A DNA stretch of 64,000 nucleotides from Sanderia malayensis. Lineage: Eukaryota > Cnidaria > Scyphozoa > Semaeostomeae > Pelagiidae. Under the pieces are notes generated by a model. That model made no database searches and had not been told where the DNA came from. It saw nothing but the letters and a program-made list of their open reading frames with translations. The stretch's first letter is position 1. Each line of letters starts with the position of its first letter. Positions 26,900-40,400 of this stretch are shown one piece after another. The position numbers and the translations under genes were made by a program. The stretch is taken from the NCBI GenBank assembly GCA_013076295.1, contig RQOL01000372.1, positions 1 through 64,000 on the forward strand. The letters run 5' to 3'.

Positions 26900-29800
26900 G
26901 TTACTTTTTTCAGTTATATAAACATTCATTCCCACAATTTACACTAATAGAAATTAACTTTTATTCCCGCAACTTACACTAGTCAAAATTAGGATTCATT
27001 CCCACAATTTGCGCTTGTTTCCATGTCAATTCAGCGAAAACAAATTGTTATACACTTTTAGTTACTTTTTTCAGTAATAATAACATTCCTTCCAACTATT
27101 TACACTAATAAAAGATAACACTCATTCCCACAATTTACACTAATAAAAACTAATTTTCCCTCCCACAATGTACAACAATAAAAATCAACTTTTATTCCCG
27201 CAACTTACACTAATCAAAATTAAATTCATTCCCACAATTTGCGCATGATTCCACGTCAATTCAGCGAAAACAAATTGTTATACACTTTTAGTTACTTTTT
27301 TCAGTTATATAAACATTCATTCCCACAATTTACACGAATAAAAATTAACTTTTATTCCCGCAACTTACACTAATCAAATTTAGGATTCATTCCCACAATT
27401 TGCCCATGACTCGATGTCAATTCAGCGAAAACAAATTGTTATACACTTTTAGTTACTTTTTTCAGTAATATTAACATTCATTCCTTGAATTTTTTTATAT
27501 TCATTCCCACAATTTGCGCATGATTCCACGTCAATTCAGCGAGAATAAATTCTTATACACTTTTAGTTTTTTTTCAGTAATATTTTCATTCATTCCCACT
27601 ATTTACACTAATAAAAGATAACACTCATTCCCACAATTTATACTAATAAAAATTAATTTTCCCCTCCACAATTTACACCAATAAAAATCAACTTTTATTC
27701 CCGCAACTTACACTAATCAAAATTAAATTCATTCCCACAATTTGCGCATGATTCCACGTCAATTCAGCGAGAACAAATTGTTATACACTTTTAGTTACTT
27801 GTTTCAGTTATATTAACATTCATTCCCACAATTTACACTAATAAAAATTAACTTTTAATACCGCAACTTACACTAATCAAAATTAGGATTCCTTCCCACA
27901 ATTTGCGTATGACTCCATGTCAATTCAGCGAAAACAAATTGTTATGCTCTTTTAGTTACTTTTTTGAGTAATATTAACATTCATTCCCACAATTTATTTA
28001 GATTCATTCCCACGATTTGCGCTTGATTCCATGTCAATTCAGCGAGAACAAATTGTTATACACTTTTAGTTACTTGTTTCAGATATATAAACATTCATTC
28101 CCACAATTTATACTAATAAAAATTAACTTTTATTCCCGCAACTTAAACTAATCAAGATTAGGATTCATTCCCACAATTTGCGCATGATTCGATGTCAATT
28201 CAGCGAGAACAAATTGTTATACACTTTTAGTTACTTGTTTCAGTTATATTAACATTCATTCCCACAATTTACACTAATAAAAATTAACTTTTATTCCCGC
28301 AACTTACACTAATCAAAATTAGGATTCATTCCAACAATTTACACAAATAAAAATTAACTTTGATTCCCGCAACTTACACTAATCAAAATTAGGATTCCTT
28401 CCCACAATTTGCGCATGACTCCATGTCAATTCAGCGAAAACAAATTGTTATGCACTTTTATTTACTTTTTTGAGTAATATTAACATTCATTCCCACAATT
28501 TATTTAGATTCATTCCCACAATTTGCGCTTGATTCCATGTCAATTCAGCGGGAACAAATTGTTATACACTTTTAGTTACTTGTTTCAGTTATATAAACAA
28601 TCATTCCCACAATGTACACCAATAAAAATCAACTTTTATTCCCGCAACTTACACTAATCAAAATTAAATTCATTCCCACAATTTGCGAATGATTCCACGT
28701 CAATTCAGCGAAAACAAATTTTTATACACTTTTAGTTACTTGTTTCAGTTATATTAATATTCATTCCCACAATTTACACTAATAAAAATTAACTTTTATT
28801 CACGCAACTTACACTAATCAAAATTAGGATTCATTCCCACAATTTGCGCATGACTCCATGTCAATTCAGCAAAAACAAATTGTTATGCACTTTTAGTTAC
28901 CTTTTTGAGTAATATTAACATTCATTCCCACAATTTATTTAGATTCATTCCCACAATTTGCGCATGATTCCACGTCAATTCAGCGAAAACAAACTGTTAT
29001 ACACTTTTAGTTACTTTTTTCAGTTATATAAACATTCATTCCCACAATTTACACTAATAAAAATTAACTTTAATTCCCGCAACTTACACTAGTCAAAATT
29101 AGGATTCATTCCCACAATTTACACCAAAAAAAATCAACTTTTATTCCCGCAACTTACACTAATCAAAACTAGGATTCATTCCCACAATTTGCGCTTGATT
29201 CCATGTCAATTCAGCGAGAACAAATTGTTATACACTTTTAGTTACTTGTTCCAGTTACATTAACATTCATTCCCACAATTTACACCAAAAAAATTAACTT
29301 TTTTTCCCACAACTTACACTAATCACGATTAGGATTCATTCCCACAATTTGCGCATGATTCGATGTCAATTCAGCGAGAACAAATTGTTATACACTTTTA
29401 GATACTTTTTTCAGTAATATTAACATTCCTTCCAACTATTTACACTAATAAAAGATAACACTCATTCCCACCATTTACACTAATAAAAACTAATTTTCCC
29501 TCCCACAATGTACACCAATAAAAATCAACTTTTATTCCCGCAACTTACACTAATAAAAAACAAATTCATTCCCACAATTTGCCCATGACACCACGTCAAT
29601 TCAGCGAAAACAAATTCTTATACGCTATTAGTTACTTGTATCAGTTATATTAACATTCATTCCCACAATTTACACCAAAAAAAATTAACTTTTTTTCCCA
29701 CAACTTACACTAATCACGATTAGGATTCATTCCCACAATTTGCGCATGATTCGATGTCAATTCAGCGAGAACAAATTGTTATACACTTTTAGTTACTTTT

Positions 29801-31511
29801 TTCAGTAATATTAACATTCCTTCCAACTATTTACACTAATAAAAGATAACACTGATTCCCACAATTTACACTAATAAAAACTAATTTTCCCTCCCACAAT
29901 GTACAGCAATAAAAATCAACTTTTATTCCCGCAACTTACATTAATCAAAAACAAGTTCATTCCCACAATTTGCCCATGACACCACGTCAATTCAGCGAAA
30001 ACAAATTGTTGTACACTATTAGTTACTTGTTTCAGCTATATTAACATTCATTCCCACAATTTACTCCAAAAAAAATTAACTTTTTTTCCCACAACTTACA
30101 CTAATCACGATTAGGATTCATTCCCACAATTTGCGCATGATTCGATGTCAATTCAGCGAGAACAAATTGTTATACACTTTTAGTTACTTTTTTCAGTAAT
30201 ATTAACATTCCTTCCAACTATTTACACTAATAAAAGATAACACTCATTCCCACAATTTACACTAATAAAAACTAATTTTCCCTCCCCCAATGTACACCAA
30301 TAAAAATCAACTTTTATTCCCGCAACTTACATTAATCAAAAACAAGTTCATTCCCACAATTTGCCCATGACACCACGTCACTTCAGCGAAAACAAATTGT
30401 TGTACACTATTAGTTACTTGTTTCAGTTATATTAACATTCATTCCCACAATTTACTCCAAAAAAAATTAACTTTTTTTCCCACAACTTACACTAATCACG
30501 ATTAGGATTCATTCCCACAATTTGCGCATGATTCGATGTCAATTCAGCGAGAACAAATTGTTATACACTTTTAGTTACTTTTTTCAGTAATATTAACATT
30601 CCTTCCAACTATTTACTCTAATAAAAGACAACACTCATTCCCACAATTTATACTAATAAAAACTAATTTTCCCTCCCACAATGTACACCAATAAAAATCA
30701 ACTTTTTTTCCCGCAACTTACACTAGTGAAAATTAAATTCATTCCCACAATTTGCGCATGATTCCACGTCAATTCAGCGAGAACCAACTGTTATACACTT
30801 TTAGTTACTTTTTTCAGTTATATAAACATTCATTCCCACAATTTACACTAATAAAAAATAACTTTTATTCCCACAACTTACACTAATCAAAATTAGGATT
30901 CATTCCCACAATTTGCGCATGATTCCATGTCAATTCAGCGAAAACAAATTGCTATACACTTGTAGTTACTTTTTTGAGTAATATTAACACTCATTCCCAC
31001 AATTTATTTAGATTCATTCCCACAATTTGCGCATGATTCCACGTCAATTCTGCCAGAACAAGTTGTTATACACTTTTAGTTACTTCTATTTACACTAATA
31101 ACTGATAACACTGATTCCCACAATTTACACTAATAAAAATTAACTTTCATTCCCACACTTTACACCAATGAAAATCAACTTTTATTCCCGCAACTTACAC
31201 TAATCAAAATTAACATTCATTCCCACAATTTGCGCATGATTCGATGTCAATTCAGCGAAAACAAATTGTTATACACTTTTAGTTACTTTTTTCAGTAATA
31301 TTAACATTCCTTCCAACTATTTACACTAATAAAAGACAACACTCATTCCCACAATTTATACTAATAAAAACTAATTTTCCCTCCCACAATTTACACCAAT
31401 AAAAATCAACTTTTATTCCCGCAACTTACACTAGTGAAAATTAAATTCATTCCCACAATTTGCGCATGATTCCACGTCAATTCAGCGAGAACAAACTGTT
31501 ATACACTTTTA
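26900..31511 (+). repeat. 4612-bp higher-order repeat, copy 1
   Basis: gcgcttgtttcc at 27011 recurs at 31623, and ccttga at 27483 recurs at 32095, both +4612. The block contains the ttttagttttttttcag shortened core, ttatgctc cores, and a run of cccatgacaccacg / atcacgattagg pairs of about 391 bp near 29.3-30.5 kb. Confidence 0.82.
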
Positions 31512-34500
31512 GTTACTTTTTTCAGTTATATAAACATTCATTCCCACAATTTACACTAATAAAAATTAACTTTTATTCCCGCAACTTACACTAGTCAAAA
31601 TTAGGATTCATTCCCACAATTTGCGCTTGTTTCCATGTCAATTCAGCGAAAACAAATTGTTATACACTTTTAGTTACTTTTTTCAGTAATAATAACATTC
31701 CTTCCAACTATTTACACTAATAAAAGATAACACTCATTCCCACAATTTACACTAATAAAAACTAATTTTCCCTCCCACAATGTACAACAATAAAAATCAA
31801 CTTTTATTCCCGCAACTTACACTAATCAAAATTAAATTCATTCCCACAATTTGCGCATGATTCCACGTCAATTCAGCGAAAACAAATTGTTATACACTTT
31901 TAGTTACTTTTTTCAGTTATATAAACATTCATTCCCACAATTTACACGAATAAAAATTAACTTTTATTCCCGCAACTTACACTAGTCAAATTTAGGATTC
32001 ATTCCCACAATTTGCCCATGACTCGATGTCAATTCAGCGAAAACAAATTGTTATACACTGTTAGTTACTTTTTTCAGTAATATTAACATTCATTCCTTGA
32101 ATTTTTTTATATTCATTCCCACAATTTGCGCATGATTCCACGTCAATTCAGCGAGAATAAATTCTTATACACTTTTAGTTTTTTTTCAGTAATATTTTCA
32201 TTCATTCCCACTATTTACACTAATAAAAGATAACACTCATTCCCACAATTTATACTAATAAAAATTAATTTTCCCCTCCACAATTTACACCAATAAAAAT
32301 CAACTTTTATTCCCGCAACTTACACTAATCAAAATTAAATTCATTCCCACAATTTGCGCATGATTCCACGTCAATTCAGCGAGAACAAATTGTTATACAC
32401 TTTTAGTTACTTGTTTCAGTTATATTAACATTCATTCCCACAATTTACACTAATAAAAATTAACTTTTATTCCCGCAACTTACACTAATCAAAATTAGGA
32501 TTCATTCCAACAATTTACACAAATAAAAATTAACTTTTATTCCCGCAAATTACACTAATCAAAATTAGGATTCCTTCCCACAATTTGCGCATGACTCCAT
32601 GTCAATTCAGCGAAAACAAATTGTTATGCACTTTTATTTACTTTTTTGAGTAATATTAACATTCATTCCCACAATTTATTTAGATTCATTCCCACAATTT
32701 GCGCTTGATTCCATGTCAATTCAGCGGGAACAAATTGTTATACACTTTTAGTTACTTGTTTCAGTTATATAAACAATCATTCCCACAATGTACACCAATA
32801 AAAATCAACTTTTATTCCCGCAACTTACACTAATCAAAATTAAATTCATTCCCACAATTTGCGAATGATTCCACGTCAATTCAGCGAAAACAAATTTTTA
32901 TACACTTTTAGTTACTTGTTTCAGTTATATTAATATTCATTCCCACAATTTACACTAATAAAAATTAACTTTTATTCACGCAACTTACACTAATCAAAAT
33001 TAGGATTCATTCCCACAATTTGCGCATGACTCCATGTCAATTCAGCAAAAACAAATTGTTATGCACTTTTAGTTACCTTTTTGAGTAATATTAACATTCA
33101 TTCCCACAATTTATTTAGATTCATTCCCACAATTTGCGCATGATTCCACGTCAATTCAGCGAAAACAAACTGTTATACACTTTTAGTTACTTTTTTCAGT
33201 TATATAAACATTCATTCCCACAATTTACACTAATAAAAATTAACTTTAATTCCCGCAACTTACACTAGTCAAAATTAGGATTCATTCCCACAATTTACAC
33301 CAAAAAAAATCAACTTTTATTCCCGCAACTTACACTAATCAAAACTAGGATTCATTCCCACAATTTGCGCTTGATTCCATGTCAATTCAGCGAGAACAAA
33401 TTGTTATACACTTTTAGTTACTTGTTCCAGTTACATTAACATTCATTCCCACAATTTACACCAAAAAAATTAACTTTTTTTCCCACAACTTACACTAATC
33501 ACGATTAGGATTCATTCCCACAATTTGCGCATGATTCGATGTCAATTCAGCGAGAACAAATTGTTATACACTTTTAGTTACTTTTTTCAGTAATATTAAC
33601 ATTCCTTCCAACTATTTACACTAATAAAAGATAACACTGATTCCCACAATTTACACTAATAAAAACTAATTTTCCCTCCCACAATGTACAGCAATAAAAA
33701 TCAACTTTTATTCCCGCAACTTACATTAATCAAAAACAAGTTCATTCCCACAATTTGCCCATGACACCACGTCAATTCAGCGAAAACAAATTGTTGTACA
33801 CTATTAGTTACTTGTTTCAGCTATATTAACATTCATTCCCACAATTTACTCCAAAAAAAATTAACTTTTTTTCCCACAACTTACACTAATCACGATTAGG
33901 ATTCATTCCCACAATTTGCGCATGATTCGATGTCAATTCAGCGAGAACAAATTGTTATACACTTTTAGTTACTTTTTTCAGTAATATTAACATTCCTTCC
34001 AACTATTTACACTAATAAAAGATAACACTCATTCCCACAATTTACACTAATAAAAACTAATTTTCCCTCCCCCAATGTACACCAATAAAAATCAACTTTT
34101 ATTCCCGCAACTTACATTAATCAAAAACAAGTTCATTCCCACAATTTGCCCATGACACCACGTCACTTCAGCGAAAACAAATTGTTGTACACTATTAGTT
34201 ACTTGTTTCAGTTATATTAACATTCATTCCCACAATTTACTCCAAAAAAAATTAACTTTTTTTCCCACAACTTACACTAATCACGATTAGGATTCATTCC
34301 CACAATTTGCGCATGATTCGATGTCAATTCAGCGAGAACAAATTGTTATACACTTTTAGTTACTTTTTTCAGTAATATTAACATTCCTTCCAACTATTTA
34401 CTCTAATAAAAGACAACACTCATTCCCACAATTTATACTAATAAAAACTAATTTTCCCTCCCACAATGTACACCAATAAAAATCAACTTTTATTCCCGCA

Positions 34501-35296
34501 ACTTACACTAGTGAAAATTAAATTCATTCCCACAATTTGCGCATGATTCCACGTCAATTCAGCGAGAACAAACTGTTATACACTTTTAGTTACTTTTTTC
34601 AGTTATATAAACATTCATTCCCACAATTTACACTAATAAAAAATAACTTTTATTCCCACAACTTACACTAATCAAAATTAGGATTCATTCCCACAATTTG
34701 CGCATGATTCCATGTCAATTCAGCGAAAGCAAATTGCTATACACTTGTAGTTACTTTTTTGAGTAATATTAACACTCATTCCCACAATTTATTTAGATTC
34801 ATTCCCACAATTTGCGCATGATTCCACGTCAATTCTGCCAGAACAAGTTGTTATACTCTTTTAGTTACTTCTATTTACACTAATAACTGATAACACTGAT
34901 TCCCACAATTTACACTAATAAAAATTAACTTTCATTCCCACACTTTACACCAATGAAAATCAACTTTTATTCCCGCAACTTACACTAATCAAAATTAACA
35001 TTCATTCCCACAATTTGCGCATGATTCGATGTCAATTCAGCGAAAACAAATTGTTATACACTTTTAGTTACTTTTTTCAGTAATATTAACATTCCTTCCA
35101 ACTATTTACACTAATAAAAGACAACACTCATTCCCACAATTTATACTAATAAAAACTAATTTTCCCTCCCACAATGTACACCAATAAAAATCAACTTTTA
35201 TTCCCGCAACTTACACTAGTGAAAATTAAATTCATTCCCACAATTTGCGCATGATTCCACGTCAATTCAGCGAGAACAAACTGTTATACACTTTTA
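31512..35296 (+). repeat. 4.6-kb higher-order repeat, copy 2 with two internal losses
   Basis: The offset to copy 1 drops from 4612 to 4176 after about 32.4 kb (ccaacaatttacac 28331 to 32507) and then to 3785 (ttcagctatatt 30031 to 33816; tacttctatttac 31081 to 34866). The losses are 436 bp and 391 bp. The latter is close to two cores plus six 35-mers, the same 391-bp unit that is tandem elsewhere. Confidence 0.82.
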
Positions 35297-37489
35297 GTTA
35301 CTTTTTTCAGTTATATAAACATTCATTCCCACAATTTACACTAATAAAAAATAACTTTTATTCCCGCAACTTACACTAATCAAAATTAGGATTCATTCCC
35401 ACAATTTGCGCATGATTCCATGTCAATTCAGCGAAAACAAATTGCTATACATTTGTAGTTACTTTTTTGAGTAATATTAACACTCATTCCCACAACTTAT
35501 TTAGATTCATTCCCACAATTTGCGCATGATTCCACGTCAATTCTGCCAGAACAAGTTGTTATACACTTTTAGTTACTTCTATTTACACTAATAAATGATA
35601 ACACTGATTCCCACAATTTACACTAATAAAAATTAACTTTCATTCCCCCACTTTACACCAATGAAAATCAACTTTTATTCCCGCAACTTACACTAATCAA
35701 AATTAACATTCATTCCCACAATTTGCGCATGATTCGATGTCAATTCAGCGAGAACAAATTGTTATACACTTTTAGTTACTTTTTTCAGTAATATTAACAT
35801 TCCTTCCAACTATTTACACTAATAAAAGATAACACTCATTCCCACCATTTACACTAATAAAAACTAATTTTCCCTCCCACAATGTACACCAATAAAATCA
35901 ACTTTTATTCCCGCAACTTACACTAATCAAAAACAAATTCATTCCCACAATTTGCCCATGACACCACGTCAATTCAGCGAAAACAAATTCTTATACACTA
36001 TTAGTTACTTGTTTCAGTTATATTAACATTCATTCCCACTATTTACACCAAAAAAAATTAATTTTTTTTCCCACAACTTACACTAATCACGATTAGGATT
36101 TATTCCCACAATTTGCACATGATTCGATGTCAATTCAGCGAGAACAAATTGTTATACACTTTTAGTTACTTGTTTCAGTTATATTAACATTCATTCCCAC
36201 AATTTACATTAATAATAAATTAACTTTTATTCCCGCAACTTACACTAATCAAAATTAGGATTCATTCCAACAATTTACACCAATAAAAATTAACTTTTAT
36301 TCCCGCAACTTACACTAATCAAAATTAGGATTCCTTCCAACAATTTGCGCATGACTCCATGTTAATTCAGCGAAAACAAATTGTTATGCACTTTTAGTTA
36401 CTTTTTTGAATAATATTAACATTCATTCCCACAATTTATTTAGATTCATTCCCACAATTTGCGCTTGATTCCATGTCAATTCAGCGGGAACAAATTGTTA
36501 TACACTTTTAGTTACTTGTTTCAGTTATATAAACATTCATTCCCACAATGTACACCAATAAAAATCAACTTTTATTCCCGCAACTTACACTAATCAAAAT
36601 TAAATTCATTCCCACAATTTGCGCATGATTCCACGTCAATTCAGCGAAAACAAATTGTTATACACTTTCAGTTACTTGTTTCAGTTATATTAACATTCAT
36701 TCCCACAATTTACACCAATAAAAATCAACTTTTATTCCCGCAACTTACACTAATCAAAAACAAATTCATTCCCACAATTTGCGCATGATTCCACGTCAAT
36801 TCAGCGAGAACAAATTGTTATACACTTTTAGTTACTTTTTTCAGTTATATAAACATTCATTCCCACAATTTACACTAATAAAAAATAACTTTTATTCCCG
36901 CAACTTACACTAATCAAAATTAGGATTCATTCCCACAATTTGCGCATGATTCCATGTAAATTCAGCGAAAACAAATTGCTATACACTTGTAGTTACTTTT
37001 TTGAGTAATATTAACATTCATTCCCACAATTTATTTAGATTCATTCCCACAATTTGCGCATGACTCCACGTCAATTCTGCCAGAACAAGTTGTTATACAC
37101 TTTTAGTTACTTCTATTTACACTAATAAATGATAACACTGATTCCCACAATTTACACTAATAAAAATTAACTTTCATTCCCACAATTTACACCAATGAAA
37201 ATCAACTTTTATTCCCGCAACTTACACTAATCAAAATTAACATTCATTCCCACAATTTGCGCATGATTCGATGTCAATTCAGCGAGAACAAATTGTTATA
37301 CACTTTTAGTTACTTTTTTCAGTAATATTAACATTCCTTCCAACTATTTACACTAATAAAAGATAACACTCATTCCCACCATTTACACTAATAAAAACTA
37401 ATTTTCCCTCCCCCAATGTACACCAATAAAAATCAACTTTTATTCCCGCAACTTACACTAATCAAAAACAAATTCATTCCCACAATTTG
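35297..37489 (+). repeat. Satellite continuing the previous family without a clean period
   Basis: Cores with ctgccagaacaagttg and the shortened junction ttagttacttctatttac recur near 35.57 and 37.11 kb. There is also tattccaac and atcacgattagg material. All sequence is 35/91/23-type units; no other feature is seen. Confidence 0.65.
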
Positions 37490-39300
37490 CCCATGACAGC
37501 ACGTCAATTCAGCGAAAACAAATTCTTATACACTATTAGTTACTTGTTTCAGTTATATTAACATTCATTCCCACAATTTACACCAAAAAAAATTAACTTT
37601 TTTTCCCACAACTTACACTAATCACGATTAGGATTCATTCCCACAATTTGCACATGATTCCACGTCAATTCAGCGAAAACAAATTGTTATACACTTTTAG
37701 TTACTTGTTTCAGTTATATTAACATTCATTCCCACAATTTACACTAATAAAAATTAACTTTTATTCACGCAACTTACACTAATCAAAATTAGGATTCATT
37801 CCCACAATTTACACCAATAAAAATTAACTTTTATTCCCGCAACTTACACTAATCAAAATTAGGATTCATTCCCACAATTTGCACATGATTCCACGTCAAT
37901 TCAGCGAAAACAAATTGTTATACACTTTTAGTTACTTTTTTCAGTAATATTAACATTCCTTCCAACTATTTACACTAATAAAAGATAACACTCATTCCCA
38001 CCATTTACACTAATAAAAACTAATTTTCCCTCCCCCAATGTACACCAATAAAAATCAACTTTTATTCCCGCAACTTACACTAATCAAAAACAAATTCATT
38101 CCCACAATTTGCCCATGACAGCACGTCAATTCAGCGAAAACAAATTCTTATACACTATTAGTTACTTGTTTCAGTTATATTAACATTCATTCCCACAATT
38201 TACACCAAAAAAAATTAACTTTTTTTCCCACAACTTACACTAATCACGATTAGGATTCATTCCCACAATTTGCACATGATTCCACGTCAATTCAGCGAGA
38301 ACAAATTGTTATACACTTTTAGTTACTTTTTTCAGTAATATTAACATTCCTTCCAACTATTTACACTAATAAAAGATAACACTCATTCCCACCATTTACA
38401 CTAATAAAAACTAATTTTCCCTCCCACAATGTACACCAATAAAAATCAACTTTTATTCCCGCAACTTACACTAATCAAAAACAAATTCATTCCCACAATT
38501 TGCCCATGACAGCACGTCAATTCAGCGAAAACAAATTCTTATACACTATTAGTTACTTGTTTCAGTTATATTAACATTCATTCCCACAATTTACACCAAA
38601 AAAAATTAACTTTTTTCCCACAACTTACACTAATCACGATTAGGATTCATTCCCACAATTTGCGCATGATTCGATGTCAATTCAGCGAGAACAAATTGTT
38701 ATACACTTTTAGTTACTTTTTTCAGTAATATTAACATTCCTTCCAACTATTTACACTAATAAAAGATAACACTCATTCCCACAATTTACACTAATAAAAA
38801 CTAATTTTCCCTCCCACAATGTACACCAATAAAAATAAACTTTTATTCCCGCAACTTACACTAATAATAAATTAAATTCATTCCCACAATTTTCGCATGA
38901 TTCCACGTCAATTCAGCGAGAACAAATTGTTATACACTTTTAGTTACTTTTTTCAGTTATATAAACATTCATTCCCACAATTTACACTAATAAAAATTTA
39001 CTTTTATTCCCGCAACTTACACTAATCAAAACTAGGATTCATTCCCACAATTTGCGCTTGATTCCATGTCAATTCAGCGAGAACAAATTGTTATACACTT
39101 TTAGTTACTTTTTTCAGTAATATTAACATTCCTTCCAACTCTTTACACTAATAAAAGATAACACTCATTCCCACAATTTACACTAATAAAAACTAATTTT
39201 CCCTCCCACAATGTACACCAATAAAAATAAACTTTTATTCCCGCAACTTACACTAATAATAAATTAAATTCATTCCCACAATTTTCGCATGATTCCACGT
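37490..39300 (+). repeat. Local tandem of 391/622-bp units
   Basis: ccatgacagcacg occurs at 37491, 38113 and 38504 (spacings 622 and 391). The attttcgcatgattcc core occurs near 38889 and 39281 (spacing 392). 391-392 equals 2 x 91 + 6 x 35, so this is a two-core unit amplified locally. Confidence 0.78.
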
Positions 39301-40400
39301 CAATTCAGCGAGAACAAATTGTTATACACTTTTAGTTACCTTTTTCAGTACTATTAACATTCATTCCCACAATTCACACTAATAAAAGATAACACTCATT
39401 CCCACAGTTTACACCAATAGAAATTAACTTTTTTTCCCCCAACTTACACTAATCAAGATTAGGATGCATTCCCACAATTTGCGCATGATTCCACGTCAAT
39501 TCAGCCGGAACAAATTGTTATACACTTTTAGTTACTTCTTTCAGTAATAATAACATTCATTCCCACAATTTCCACGAATAAAATATAAAACTCATTCCCA
39601 CAATTTACACTAATAAAAACTAACTTTCACTCCCACAATTTACACCAACAAAAATTAACTTTTATTCCCCCAACTTACACTAATCAAAATTAACTTTCAT
39701 TCCCACAATTGGCGCATGATTCCACGTCAATTCAGCGAAAACAAATTGCTATACACTTTTAGTTACTTTTTTCAGCAATATTAACATTCATTCCCACAAT
39801 TTAGACTAATAAAATATAACACTCATTCCCACGATTTACACCAATAACAATTAACTTTTATTCCCGAGACTTTCAATAATCAAAATTAACATTAATTCCC
39901 ACAATTTGCGCATGATTCTACGTCAATTCAGCGAAAACAAATTGTTATACACTTTTAGTTACTTTTTTCAGTTATTTTAACATTTATTCCCACAATATAT
40001 TTAGATTCATTCCCGCAATTTGCGCAGGATTCCATGTCAATTCAACGAGAACAAATTGTTATGCACTTTTAGTTACTTTTTTCAGTAAAATTAACATTCA
40101 TTCCCACAATTTAAACTAATAAAAAATTACACTCATTCCCACAATTTACACCAATAAAAATTAACTTTTATTTCCGCAACTTTCAATAATCAAAATTAAC
40201 ATTCATTCCCACAATTTGAGCATGATTCTACGTCAATTCAGCGAAAACAAATTGTTGTACACTATTAGTTACTTGTTTCAGTTATATTAACATTCATTCC
40301 CACAATTTACTCCAAAAAAAATTAACTTTTTTTCCCACAACTTACACTAATCACGATTAGGATTCATTCCCACAATTTGCGCATGATTCGATGTCAATTC
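39301..40400 (+). repeat. Divergent satellite segment
   Basis: Variants are more diverse than in the surroundings: tttccacgaataaaatat, attggcgcatgattcc (39711), cccgagactttcaataat and a tatatttagattc short unit. The same series reappears at about 54.7-55.2 kb (ggcgcatg at 54917), 15206 bp away. Confidence 0.68.
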
